In this document: positions 12,127-20,874 of the stretch, piece after piece
Layout: every line of letters begins with the position of its first letter
Numbering within the stretch: position 1 is the stretch's first letter
Origin: Rostratula benghalensis
Taxonomy: Eukaryota > Chordata > Aves > Charadriiformes > Rostratulidae
Direction of reading: 5' to 3'
Length of the DNA: 64,000 bases
NCBI GenBank assembly: GCA_013399305.1
Contig: VXAI01000380.1
Coordinates: 84,137-148,136 of the forward strand
Translations under genes and position numbers: made by a program
The notes under the pieces: generated by a model
Database searches by the model: none
Seen by the model: only the letters and a program-made list of their open reading frames with translations
What the model was told of the DNA's origin: nothing

Positions 12127-12868
12127 GATTCATAGAATTGTCTAGGTTGGAAGGGACCTTTAAGATCATCTAGTCCAACCATTAACCTAAATTGTATAAG
12201 TAACAACCACCCATCACTTGACCATGTCAGCCTGTCTTTGAATGCCCCCAGAGATGGTGCCTCAACCATATCCATGGGCAGCCCATTCCAAGGTTTCATA
12301 ACCCTTTCCATGTAAAAATTGTTCCTGATCTCCAATCTCAACCTCGCGTGGCACAACTTGAGGCCATTTCCTCTTGTCCCATTATCTGTGACTTGGCAGA
12401 AGAGACTGTGTATCCCCTGGCTATACTCTCCTTTCCAAGGGAATTGGAGAGAGTGAGAAAGTCTCCCCTCAGCTTCCTTTCCTCCAGGCTGAACACCCTC
12501 AGCTCTCTCAGCCGCTCCTCAAAGGACTTCTTCTCCAGCCCCCTCACCAACTCCATTGCCCTTCTCTGGACCCACTCCAGCCTCTCAAGGTCTTTTTTGT
12601 GGTGAGGGGCCCAAAACTGGACCCAGCCCTTGAGGTGGAGCCTCACCAGTGCCCAATCCAGGGGGACGATCACCTCCTGAGTCCTACTCCCCACACTGTT
12701 CCTGACACAGGCCAGGATGCTGGTGGCCTTCTTGCCCACCTGGGCACACTGCTGGCTCCTCTTCAGCCCACAGCCCTCCAACCCCCCCAGGTCCTTTCCT
12801 GCCAGGCAGCTCCAGACACTCTGCCCCCAGCCTGGAGCACTGCAGGGGTTGGGGTGTGTGACCCAACA
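12127..12868 (-). mobile_element. CR1 LINE, 3' end, minus strand
   Basis: The plus strand shows the reversed CR1 3' end (TAGAATTGTCTAGGTTGGAA, then GGGACCTTTAAGATCATCTA). It is followed by the antisense of the ORF2 C-terminus, which on the minus strand reads [18 protein letters not shown] and similar CR1 signature stretches. Frames are broken in several places. It is a 5'-truncated copy, the usual fate of CR1 insertions. Its consensus resembles the copy at 62637-63352, so the two are probably the same subfamily. Confidence 0.9.
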
Positions 12869-13132
12869 ACTAGTAAAAGTAATTGATACATGTATTGACT
12901 AGAAATGAGTATTTTCTTTGGAAGTTTTTTCCCTCAGATTAATTTGAAACTCAGAAAAAGTAGGGAGCCTGGTTCCTGTTGTTGCTATTGCAGCTGGAGA
13001 GCATAAACTAGGCAATATTGAAGTGACTTGTGAGACTCTGAATAAGAACAGTTCTTTTGCAGTCCCAACTTATGCGGAGTGATAGAAAGCAAACATGAAG
13101 ATTGCAGAAGATTTGCATGACAAAATACTGTC

Positions 13133-13166
13133 ATGTCATCTGCTATTTTCTAATAGCAGATGGCAT
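13133..13166. repeat. 15-bp inverted repeat hairpin
   Basis: ATGTCATCTGCTATT (13133-13147) pairs with AATAGCAGATGGCAT (13152-13166) around a 4-base loop. All pairs are Watson-Crick except one G-U. At 34 nt it is far shorter than a microRNA precursor. It could act as a cruciform or RNA hairpin, or be the remnant of a small inverted-repeat element. Confidence 0.55.
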
Positions 13167-13648
13167 AGAGTAAACAATAATTCCAGCTCCTTGTGCATGG
13201 TGATCATGAGCAAGTACAAGTTTCTGAAACTTTGAAACTTCACATTAAATCTGTTAGTATCAGATCAGTGCTGGTCAGAAAAGGAATTAATGCTGTGAAA
13301 TTAGTTGAAACAGAATCAGGAATAGAAAAGGGTATTGTTATGGAGCCTGACTTAGTGTACTTCTTAAAGCTAGACTGCCCCACCTTTTCCCATAGTATTG
13401 CAAGTTCTGCAAGTTTCATCTCAAAGATGAAAAATTTTTTTCAGAAATGAGAGAGAAGGCTAGTGAAATGAATTGGAAGGAGTGCTGTTATATGAGGAAT
13501 TATAGTTGAATGTACCAGTGCATGCTAACAGGGAAAGGAGATGGCTTGGAAAGGGAAAGCACATGATGAGCATCATCTATCATTATTTGAATCATTAACT
13601 GACTGCAAAAATGATCAGTGCCCAACTCTTCCCTTTCTCTTCAAACAG

Positions 13649-13706
13649 AAAGATGAGTCGGGCATTGTCAGAGCTTGCAGGGCCAACTTCGTACCAATCG
13701 AAAGAG
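13649..13706 (+). other. Candidate coding exon starting MSRALSEL (unidentified)
   Basis: A strong pyrimidine tract (TCTTCCCTTTCTCTTCAAACAG, written in two parts: TCTTCCCTTTC and TCTTCAAACAG) ends at 13648. An ATG at 13653 (A at -3) opens MSRALSELAGPTSYQSKE, ending at a possible donor GAG then GTACTT (13707). Without splicing the frame runs on to TGA at 13776-13778 (41 residues in all). A second acceptor-like tract ends at 13724. In another frame the same sequence is open and protein-like beyond 13760, as in a decayed or alternatively spliced exon. The first base accepts the phase of the candidate exon at 3752-3780. I do not recognise the product and found no convincing downstream exon before the retrovirus. 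It could be a lost gene or a non-coding RNA exon. Confidence 0.25.
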
Positions 13707-14924
13707 GTACTTTCTCCTTCCCAGAGTAGAAGACTGTACTCCAGAATATTGTTAGGGCTAAAAAAGTGTACAGATTGACAGTAAGACTGGATAAACTAAT
13801 GGAAGAAACCTGTTATGAACAAGTATGCAAAATACAGAATACCTAATGCTGAAAGAGTACTTAAAGTATCATTTACTTGCTCTGCAGAGGTATTTTATTG
13901 TCTTTATTGGAGATTGAATAGTGCCTAGATGGACCTGTAGTCTGACCCATTGTGGTTTGTGTTGGGATTTTTTGTAGTTCTTTTTCTGTTTCTTATGCTG
14001 TGTTGTAAGACCAAAACTGTCACTGCTAACAATTGGTAAACCTGATTAGCTTAAGTGATTGCATTTAGAGTGACATTTCTATACATCACTGTATACTTAA
14101 TGATACTCTTACTGCAACATCTGGAAGAACAAGTTTTCCTTAGGATATAGAGTTATTTTACTGAGATCAGAAGAAAACTTGTGTATATATTTAGGTTTAT
14201 TATGAAAAATATGAATGGCTATTTGTACTGTGTCAGTAGTTGAAGTAAATTTGTGGAACTTACTAGGACAACTAGATACTGCACTGTGACCCCATTAGTT
14301 TCTCTAAGTGCATGTTCATGCGTAATCTCTGTCTTCGCAATTCTTCTACTCTTAAAGCAAATCAAGGATTATAGTGCTCCCTAGACCAACAAAGCTAGGG
14401 ACAAATATTTGCTGAGTATCCTACATGAAAGGTGATACCAGTAAGAAATGGTGGTTCAGAAAAGCCCTTACAAACTTTTTAGGCATACTTATAAGTTCAG
14501 TCCTCGCCAATTTCTACTTGACTTTCTTCCTTGTGGTTCATACAATCTTTGTCCATCCTGCTGCTATTTGTTTCTGTTTCCTGATCAAATTTCTTCATCT
14601 CATTTCCTCTCTAGCTCCTGTGGATTATAAACCATATGCTTGAGCACAGAATAACTGGAAATTAACTCCAAAACTTAGAATGTATGCCTTACTGTTTCAG
14701 TATTGTTAAAGAGGACTGCTACAACTTACCATCGTGACCATCTTTACTTCCTCTGGAATTAAGTTGTGGTAGTATACAAAGTAATTATCTAATATAATGG
14801 TTCTTGGGTAGTCCAAGATCCTTCAGAGCAGAACTTACTCTTGAGTTAATGTATACTTTATTGTTATCCCATTTAACACATTGGAAAACGGCATGAAATC
14901 AACTTAATTAGGGACACAGCTTAA

Positions 14925-15415
14925 CTACCCTGAACTTCAGGAGAGCAGACTTTGGCATCATCATGGATCTGCTTGGTAGAGTACCATGGGATAAAGCTCT
15001 GGAGGAAAGGGGCCCAGGAAAGCTGTTTAATACTCTAGAATCACCTTTTCCAAGCTCAGGAGGGATACATCCCAACAAAAGTCAGGCAAAAGTGCCAGCA
15101 GGCCTGCATGGATGAACAAGGAGCTCTTGGCACAAAAAGGAAGACTACCTAGGGTGCAAGCAAGGACAGGTAGCCTAGGAGGAATACAAAGAAACTGTCT
15201 GCGCAGCCAGGCTAGGAAAGCTAAAGCCCTGATAGGATTAAATCTGGCCAGGGCTGTCAAGGGCAACAAGAAAAGTTTCTACAGGCATGTTGGTGTTAAA
15301 AGGAAGACTAGGGGAAATGTGGGCCCTCTCCAGAAGGAAATGAGGCACATCGTTACCCAAAGTATGGGAAGGCGGAGGTATTCAAGGACTGTCAGTCTTC
15401 ACTAGCAAGTGCTCT
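14925..15415 (+). mobile_element. CR1 LINE fragment, endonuclease/RT linker region
   Basis: The plus strand encodes the region between the CR1 endonuclease and reverse transcriptase: NKELLAQKGRLP, then RKAKALIGLNLARAVKGNKK and SFYRHVGVKRK, with stops and frameshifts. Both the 5' end and the 3' half of the element are missing, so this is an internal fragment. The matching part of a better-preserved copy lies at about 59790-60060. Confidence 0.85.
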
Positions 15416-15832
15416 AGCTGCACTGCCCAATTCACAGAAGGATTTTATGTTTTTTGGTAATAAACATTTTCATAGCACTCTGTCTTTATACCAAGATTAG
15501 CAATGAAATTCTTGTTTCTTACACCCATGCTCTGCATTGAAGGGTTACTAACTTTTGAAGCCCACTTTTATGGAGTTTTTTTGTAGAGTTTCCTGCCAGT
15601 TTTTTTCTTTATTGTTACCCTTAGGGTCAGGAAAATACTGTGTGGATTCCTGAGTCATGCAGTGAATGTATATGGAAATAAAGCCTGTGATAATGGTTGG
15701 TACAAACAACTGACACAAATATCAATAATGAGGTATAAACAACTGACATTGCAAATACCTCATATTGTGAACATATTGTATCTCAATTATCAATACATTG
15801 AATGTCATAGTGACCTTTGGAAAAATCATTTC
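15416..15832. other. Unassigned spacer
   Basis: About 400 bases of AT-rich sequence between two CR1 fragments. No gene or repeat is recognised. An AATAAA occurs near 15462 without a clear transcript leading to it. Confidence 0.4.
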
Positions 15833-15915
15833 ACAGAATGATAGGGGATTGGAAGGAATCTCTGGAGATCACCAGTCCAACCCTCCTGCCAGAGCAGGCA
15901 TTTCCTGAGTAACTA
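15833..15915 (-). mobile_element. CR1 3' terminal fragment, minus strand
   Basis: Antisense CR1 3' terminus (CACAGAATGATAGGGGATTG, then GAAGGAATCTCTGGAGATCA and CCAGTCCAACCCTCCTGCC). Only the last 80 bases or so of the element remain. It ends about 45 bases left of the retroviral target duplication. Confidence 0.8.
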
Positions 15916-15956
15916 CTTCCAGCTATTAGCATTATAGATATTATAAAATTACTTTA

Positions 15957-15962
15957 GACCTT
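15957..15962. repeat. Left target-site duplication of the retrovirus
   Basis: GACCTT directly abuts the TG that begins the LTR remnant at 15963. It matches GAACTT at 20869-20874 at five of six positions. Six bases is the usual duplication for alpha- and betaretroviral integration. Confidence 0.55.
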
Positions 15963-16035
15963 TGCCGCGATTGAGAGATGGGACACAGCTTGATACAAGC
16001 AAGATGTCCGAATGTCATAATGTCCGAATGTTCCT
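15963..16035 (-). repeat. 3' LTR remnant (R-U5 end only)
   Basis: This is a direct repeat of the 5' LTR segment 20537-20609, with about five mismatches. It starts with the same TG on the plus strand. The U3 part is absent: on the higher-coordinate side the sequence passes straight into integrase. The junction creates an AATAAA (16035-16040, minus), which the 5' LTR lacks at this point. Confidence 0.8.
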
Positions 16036-16437
16036 TTATTGTGCAGAATTGTACCAGTAATGTGGGTCACACCCCAGGAGTCAAAAAATGTTTTTGTTGC
16101 AGTCGAGACATACGCAGGGCCATTGTCTGTTTTTATTTGAGAGGGTATACCTAAGGTGGCAAAAGCACACAGCAGATGTTTTTGGACATCACGTGTGACA
16201 AGAAGCAAACAAAGCACCTGAAAAGGTGTCAGTAGAAGAATAGATACATTTCAAGTGACCAAACTCCAAAAAATGCGTGACATCTGTTTGCCACAGTTGC
16301 AGACTCTGCAATCCTCTGGGATTAACCCCTCCCGCTATTGATGGGAAAGAGTGTTTTTTGGCAGTCGGGGCATACAGCAATAACATTAGCCACTTGATGG
16401 GAGGTAAGCCCAAACTGTCGTTTGAGGCCTCCAACAT
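16036..16437 (-). pseudogene. ERV integrase core, truncated
   Basis: Two overlapping frames carry the integrase catalytic core: LWQTDVTHF with the first catalytic Asp (16189-16437), then TDNGPAY with the second Asp (downstream part to 16036). The protein is cut before the catalytic Glu, and the reading frame runs into the LTR remnant. A frameshift separates this part from the zinc-binding region. The C-terminal domain and everything after it, env included, are gone. Confidence 0.85.
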
Positions 16438-16837
16438 TCTGGTGAAAGAAAGAATGGCTGAGTTTAGCCTGTGCTACGCGATCTGGTAATGCTTGCGCTG
16501 GTAACGTCAGCGTATCAGCTCGTCGATTCCCTTCTGCAATAAAACCAGGTAAAAAAGTATGTGCCCTGACATGCATGACAAAATAGGGATGAGGGTGTGA
16601 GTCTAAGAGAAGAATAAGTTCATGTAATAAAGCAAATAGGTCAGAATGCAAAACATCATGTAGCACAGATGCTTCAGCTTGTTCAACGATTCCTGCAACA
16701 TAAGCTGAGTCAGTAACTATGTTAAGCAGTGAGGACCACCTTCGAAAGACTCGAACAACCGCAGTCAGTTCATTCTGAGGAGAACCAAGGATGGTCTCTA
16801 TGTTTGAGTCCCATTGCCCCTGCTGGTTGTCAACCAT
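16322..16837 (-). pseudogene. ERV RNase H C-terminal part and integrase zinc-binding domain
   Basis: An open frame of 171 codons. Its first half holds RNase H motifs: the Glu in NELTAVV, the Asp in IVTDSAYV and the late HVRAH...EGNRRAD block. Its second half has the integrase His/Cys zinc-binding pattern (SHSFFHQN ... CPDCQ). It ends in a stop after a frameshift near 16365, where the core continues in another frame. In life this would be part of the pol polyprotein. Confidence 0.85.
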
Positions 16838-17151
16838 AGGATGACCAATTTATGTGATTTCCCAGATCCGTCCGTGAACACAGTGAAGGCTTGTAATGGC
16901 TGATTGCTCCTTTTTGGCTTGGATATCAGACGAAAGTCAACATTAAACAGCTTATGCGAAGGTGGGTGGGATGTGAGTTGACCCATATAGTCTACCAATG
17001 CCATACCACAGGTGTCTGACTGCTGGTAAAGCCATTGTAAATATATATTTGTCACAGGTAAACAAATACAAGCAAAATCTACCCCTGATAATGGTAACAA
17101 GTGTTGCCTCGCTCTAATTATCAAAGAAGCAAACATCTCATGTTGTGTCAA
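16798..17151 (-). pseudogene. ERV RT connection and RNase H N-terminus
   Basis: The frame covers the RT connection domain (QHEMFASLIIRARQHLLPLS) and ends with the start of RNase H, where VFTDGSG carries the first catalytic Asp. A frameshift near 16840 breaks RNase H into two frames. Confidence 0.75.
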
Positions 17152-17267
17152 GATAGTTTTTGTAGATTGGTTTGGTAGAAAGACCCATTCAGTAATTAAC
17201 AGTGGGTCTAATTTCTGAGGATCCCACTGAAATATTAGTGCATGAGGCTGTCAAGCAGGGTTTAAAA

Positions 17268-17477
17268 TTATTGGGTAAGAAGATAACTCAGGAGCCAGCA
17301 ATGTACTTGCCTGTGAGCAATTGCCATGGCAATTTTCTGCAGAGAGTCAGTAGCTTCCAGGCTAAGGCTGTGGGGGGCACACAAGTCAGTGCTCCCTTCT
17401 AGCAGTTCAAATAGAGGACCTAAGTCCACATTAGAAATCCCTAACAGCGGTTGGACCCAATTGACTGTGCCCAGCAA
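17268..17477 (-). pseudogene. ERV RT thumb segment
   Basis: GTVNWVQPLLGI followed by the acidic DLGPLFELL block is the class II retroviral RT thumb. It is separated from the palm (ending at 17542) and from the connection by in-frame stops. Confidence 0.8.
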
Positions 17478-17541
17478 CTTCTGTACATCATGTAAGCTTT
17501 TTATGTCTGTCTGTATCTGTAAGGGCTGGGGGACTTAGGCG

Positions 17542-18192
17542 CTAACCTAAGTATTTCCACGGCAGTATTTTTTGAATTTTTTCTGGAGCAATGCAGAGGC
17601 CTGCTGAGTAGACAGCAGCCATGATAAGGGCCACAGCTTTCTCCATGACCTCATGGTGTTGTGCGGCCACTAGGATATCATCCATGTAATGGTACAATAA
17701 AACAGTAGACATTGCAGTCCTAACAGGACTGAGTACTTTACCTACACACCACTGACATATCGTGGGGCTATTCATTCCTTGTGGCAGCACAACCCACTGG
17801 TATCTTTGCAACGGGGCTTGCATGTTGACGCTTGGAACTGAAAAAGCAAATTTGGGAGCATCGTCTGGATGCAGTGGGATATTAAAAAAACAGTCTTTAA
17901 GGTCAAGAACAGTCAAATGCCAATTTCGAGGAATCATAGTGGGGGATGGGAGTTCTGATTGGAGGGCTCCCATGTCTTCCATAGCGTCATTAATTTTCCT
18001 AAGGTCATGGAGCAAGCGCCACTTGCCAGTTTGTTTCTTAATAACAAAAACAGGTGAATTCCAAGGGCTAGTAGAAGGCACAATATGTCCTTTCGTTAAC
18101 TGCTCCGTAACTGATTCTTGGAGGGCGTGAAGGTTTTCCAGTGGTAGGGGCCATTGATCTACCCAAATAGGGGCTTTTTTCCATGTCATCAC
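17542..18192 (-). pseudogene. ERV reverse transcriptase fingers-palm
   Basis: The longest intact piece of the provirus, 216 codons. It holds the RT fingers (SPWNSPVFVIKK, KWRLLHDLR), motif A with its catalytic Asp (VLDLKDCFFNIPL), motif B (LPQGMNSP) and motif C YMDD (in YHYMDDILVAA). The catalytic residues are all present, but the frame stops before the thumb. The sequence type is class II (alpha/beta-retroviral). It would have been translated as gag-pro-pol by frameshifting. Confidence 0.9.
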
Positions 18193-18204
18193 GCCCCCTT
18201 AAAA

Positions 18205-18453
18205 TCATTGGAACCGGCAACAAAAGGGTTTAATGGAGGCTATATGCCTGTCCAGACCTTGAATTTGGATTAATTCCAGACTTCGGTGGTTGTTGCCATT
18301 TCCTCCAATCCCTGCCAGTGTTTGGGAAATGTTAGCCAGAGGCCATTGTGGGGGCCATTTACCCTGAGATATTACCATAACATCAGCTCCAGTATCAATT
18401 ATTCCATTTAGCACTATTTGCTGTCCCCCACGAGTAAGGGTACATCGACACAC
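18205..18453 (-). pseudogene. ERV aspartic protease
   Basis: An 82-codon frame with the retropepsin active site DTGAD (in IIDTGADVMVIS) and a downstream Gly-rich flap-like stretch. It lies between dUTPase and RT, the betaretroviral order. Frame changes separate it from both neighbours. Confidence 0.85.
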
Positions 18454-18828
18454 AGGTCATTTCTGAGAGATAGACTGTACCCGTAGAATTTGTGGGTTCC
18501 CTGTAGATGCAAACACACACCCCCAGCCTTTGTTGAGGCTGGGTAGGAACTGGGGTGTCCGTCCCTGTGGGAATCAATATCAGTTGTGCTACATGGCTAC
18601 CTTTTGGTACTGTGCAGGGAGGAAACGGGGTCCATGTCATAATCTTAATTTTATCATTACTGTCAGAGTCAATGACCCCTGGTAGTACACAAGTCCTGAT
18701 AACGTCGTAGATGATCTTCCTAATAATAGCGCTTGTGTCTTAGGGGGTAAAGGTCCCAAGACGTTTGTTGACAATAAGTGAACTGAGGAATGGAGTACCG
18801 TTACTGTGTGGGAGGTTGCCAGGTCCAA
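18395..18828 (-). pseudogene. ERV dUTPase domain, frameshifted
   Basis: Two frames together cover a retroviral dUTPase. The first (18637-18828) holds GPLPPKTQALLLGRSS with the conserved GRSS motif; the second (18395-18640) holds the C-terminal part with CTVPKGSHVAQLILIP. A frameshift near 18640 splits them. dUTPase fused upstream of protease is typical of betaretroviruses and ERVK elements and is absent from avian leukosis viruses. It overlaps the end of the nucleocapsid frame, as gag and pro do in this group. Confidence 0.8.
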
Positions 18829-19358
18829 TCCGGCGCTCCCGGTTGTTGCTGGGCGGAGACTTGAGGCACTGCTGCTTCCCTCCGTGGGGGTTGGAATGGT
18901 GGCTGTGGTACTTGTGTCTGCACGCGTCTCTGCCCCATGCTCCGCGATCGGTTTCCCTGTATCGGTTGTCCCTGGAAATCATACTTAGACCGACACTGAT
19001 TAGCATAATGACACCCTTTTCGGTACCTGGGACAAATCCCAGGAGCCTGGGGCCTAGCAGCGGCATTGGCAGGTAAACAATTCTTCTTCAGATGGCACAG
19101 TTTGTCACAACCAGAACAGTTCCCTGGCCCTGCCGGGCTGCGCGTGGCCGCCAAAGCAGCAGCCATGGCCTCAAATTTATGATCAACAGTACCAATTCTA
19201 TTGCAAGCTTCTACCATTTCAACCAATGTAGGATTCGAATTCAGGAGAGATTTCAATAACTTGTTACAATTCGCATTAGCATTCTCAACGGCTAATTTTA
19301 GCAACAAAATTTCCCGTGCCTCCGTATTGTCTATTTGGCGCTCCAAAGCTTGTTTCAA
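18801..19358 (-). pseudogene. ERV gag capsid C-terminus and nucleocapsid
   Basis: An open frame of 185 codons. It starts just after the capsid major homology region and continues through the capsid C-terminal helices. The first zinc knuckle is a complete CX2CX4HX4C (CSGCDKLCHLKKNC). The second (CPRYRKGCHYANQC) has Tyr in place of the second Cys. A Gln/Pro/Arg-rich tail follows. The arrangement resembles mammalian ERVK/HML gag. Confidence 0.85.
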
Positions 19359-19752
19359 TTTATCAATAAATGCATATAAGGTTCTCGAGGTTCCTGGGTA
19401 ATAGTAAAAGCTTTTTGCGGCTTCTGTAAATCAGGAACCTTTAAAAAGGCTTTTTTCGCCTCCTTGAGTTGCCTCAAGGGCTTCCCGTGGGATTGGAGCC
19501 TGAGCCATGGGACTGGAGTGCTGACCTGTACCTGTGAGGTGCTCTACAGTCAGTGCAGCTACAGCCACGTTACCGTGACCTACCCAAGTTAAAAGGCTTG
19601 GAGCACCCCCTCCAATGTGTTTCCCACAAAGTAGACTGTGTCGGCATCAGCAAGAATTGCGCTAAAGATTTTAAATCATGCGGAGTCATAAGTATTGAAA
19701 CCAGAGGATACCAAACTTGCAAAGTACGGGGAGGAAAGCCCGTGTTCAGCAA
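19359..19752 (-). pseudogene. ERV capsid N-terminal part, broken
   Basis: A 60-codon frame (19570-19752) carries a betaretroviral-type capsid stretch (PRTLQVWYPLVSILMTPHDL). The segment that should lead into the major homology region is spread over other frames with stops. The homology region itself is split by a frameshift near 19395. Confidence 0.7.
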
Positions 19753-19889
19753 CAGTATGGCGCAACTCCTTAACTACTGGAAAAGATAAGAGCTTCCCAT
19801 TGCACCCCCTGGCCCTGATAAATCACCAGGGCCACTATTCTAGCAACCTCCAGATCCCCCTCCTTCAGGGCTTGACGTCTTATGTTAGC

Positions 19890-20153
19890 TCACACATCGT
19901 GTGGGTCAGGGGGGTGTAAGTCCAGTTCTTTGTCCAGATCAACTGGACCCTGATCAAAAGGGAAAGGATCTCTCCCCGGGGGGTAACCAGCAGCGTATGC
20001 ACCTAAGGGTCCGGGACGTGGTGGCCCAGAAGGTGGCAAAGGAGGTGCCGTTGGGGTTTCTGCCATTTGCGATTCCTCTCCCCTTTCTTTGGCTTCTATT
20101 CCCCCTTTCTGGGCTTTTACAGTCTCAAAAATGGTCCTCCACCATGGGAGCAT
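19890..20153 (-). pseudogene. ERV gag proline-rich region with PTAP late motif
   Basis: An 87-codon frame rich in Pro and Gly. PTAP lies at about 20043-20054, inside TPTAPPLPPSGPP. PTAP recruits the ESCRT protein TSG101 for budding in many retroviruses. The region lies between matrix and capsid, as expected for a p10/p24-like spacer. Confidence 0.75.
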
Positions 20154-20197
20154 ATGTTGACCCTAGGCATCTCCCATTGTTGCTGCATCCCATAATT

Positions 20198-20392
20198 TCA
20201 CCCCCACGTCATCCCAGAGTCCTGTGTAAAAATACTAGATGCAGTTACAGTGGGTATTTTCACCTGCATCCATTGAAGCATTGCCTTGAGGTCGTACCTG
20301 GAAACATTTTTCTCATGTTTTTCAAGAAAACCCTTCATAAGTTCATATACGTCTCTCTCTGGGGAAGATGCTGGATTCCCCATGTTTCCCAC
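20198..20392 (-). pseudogene. ERV gag matrix N-terminus
   Basis: A 64-codon frame starting MGN, with Gly at position 2 as in myristoylated matrix proteins. It continues with a helical, charged segment (ERDVYELMKGFLEKHEKNV). A stop and frameshift then separate it from the rest of gag. It begins about 125 bases after the PBS, where gag should start. Confidence 0.7.
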
Positions 20393-20515
20393 AGCTCACC
20401 TCCCTTCTCCGGAGGGATTTCAGGCCGGCCAGCTCCTGCTTCCTTTCAGCAGCTCATTCAACGGTCTGTGGGACTCGCAGCATGCCACGCAGATTGGTGG
20501 TTCTTGAGCCCTGGA

Positions 20516-20533
20516 ATCACGTCGGGGTCACCA
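20516..20533 (-). other. Primer-binding site, tRNA-Trp
   Basis: On the minus strand the 18 bases TGGTGACCCCGACGTGAT lie three bases after the end of the 5' LTR. They are identical to the PBS of Rous sarcoma/avian leukosis virus, which uses tRNA-Trp as primer for minus-strand DNA synthesis. Confidence 0.9.
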
Positions 20534-20536
20534 ATT

Positions 20537-20868
20537 TGCCACCATTGAGAGATGGGACACAGCTTGATGCAAGCAAGATGTCCGAATGTCATAATGTCCG
20601 AGCGTTCCTTTTTTATATACTTACATTAACTGCACGTTTCAAACAGACTGGTCATCTGATTGGTCAGGGATATATTGTCTCCTTAGCAAACTTATCTTAA
20701 GGACTGTCTTTGTCTCTTGAGGACACAGTCATCAAGGCCTTTTCAGAATGGCGCCTGGAGCTTGCTTATCTCAGTCTCCTGACTGCCTTTTGTCCTACAA
20801 GTTCCAGCACCTCCCCGCCCACCAACTGAGCAGCGCTGGGGGTTCTGCTCTTCAGGCCTCGTCCCACA
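20537..20868 (-). repeat. 5' LTR of the retrovirus
   Basis: The 332-bp LTR runs, on the minus strand, from TGTGGGAC (20868) to GGTGGCA (20537). A TATA box (TATATAAAA) lies at 20619-20611, and the last 73 bases are repeated at the other end of the provirus. The upper edge is chosen because it gives TG...CA ends and a 6-bp flank (GAACTT) nearly matching the left flank. The length fits an alpharetroviral-type LTR. Confidence 0.7.
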
Positions 20869-20874
20869 GAACTT
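20869..20874. repeat. Right target-site duplication of the retrovirus
   Basis: GAACTT follows the inferred LTR end and differs by one base from GACCTT at 15957-15962. Confidence 0.5.

Larger units (their letters stand above)
12869..14924. other. Non-coding stretch with one exon candidate
   Basis: Apart from the hairpin at 13133-13166 and the exon candidate at 13649, I see no gene, repeat or RNA. Open frames at 13193-13450 and 14425-14643 (plus) have no recognisable domain. Confidence 0.4.
15963..20868 (-). mobile_element. Defective class II (beta-like) endogenous retrovirus
   Basis: A provirus of about 4.9 kb on the minus strand. In viral order it has a 332-bp 5' LTR, a tRNA-Trp PBS, gag (matrix, proline-rich region with PTAP, capsid, nucleocapsid with two zinc knuckles), dUTPase, aspartic protease, RT with YMDD, RNase H, and an integrase cut off inside its core and joined to a 73-bp LTR remnant. 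No env or 3' U3 is present. Reading frames are broken many times, so it cannot make functional proteins. dUTPase before protease and the nucleocapsid pattern are betaretrovirus/ERVK traits. The LTR ends are TG...CA and it is flanked by a 6-bp near-perfect duplication. The two LTR copies differ at about 5 of 73 positions, so the insertion is not recent. Confidence 0.9.

Noticed and set aside
13193..13450. 85-codon plus-strand frame that looked weakly protein-like
   Set aside because: No splice sites at its ends, no family recognised, and no continuation.
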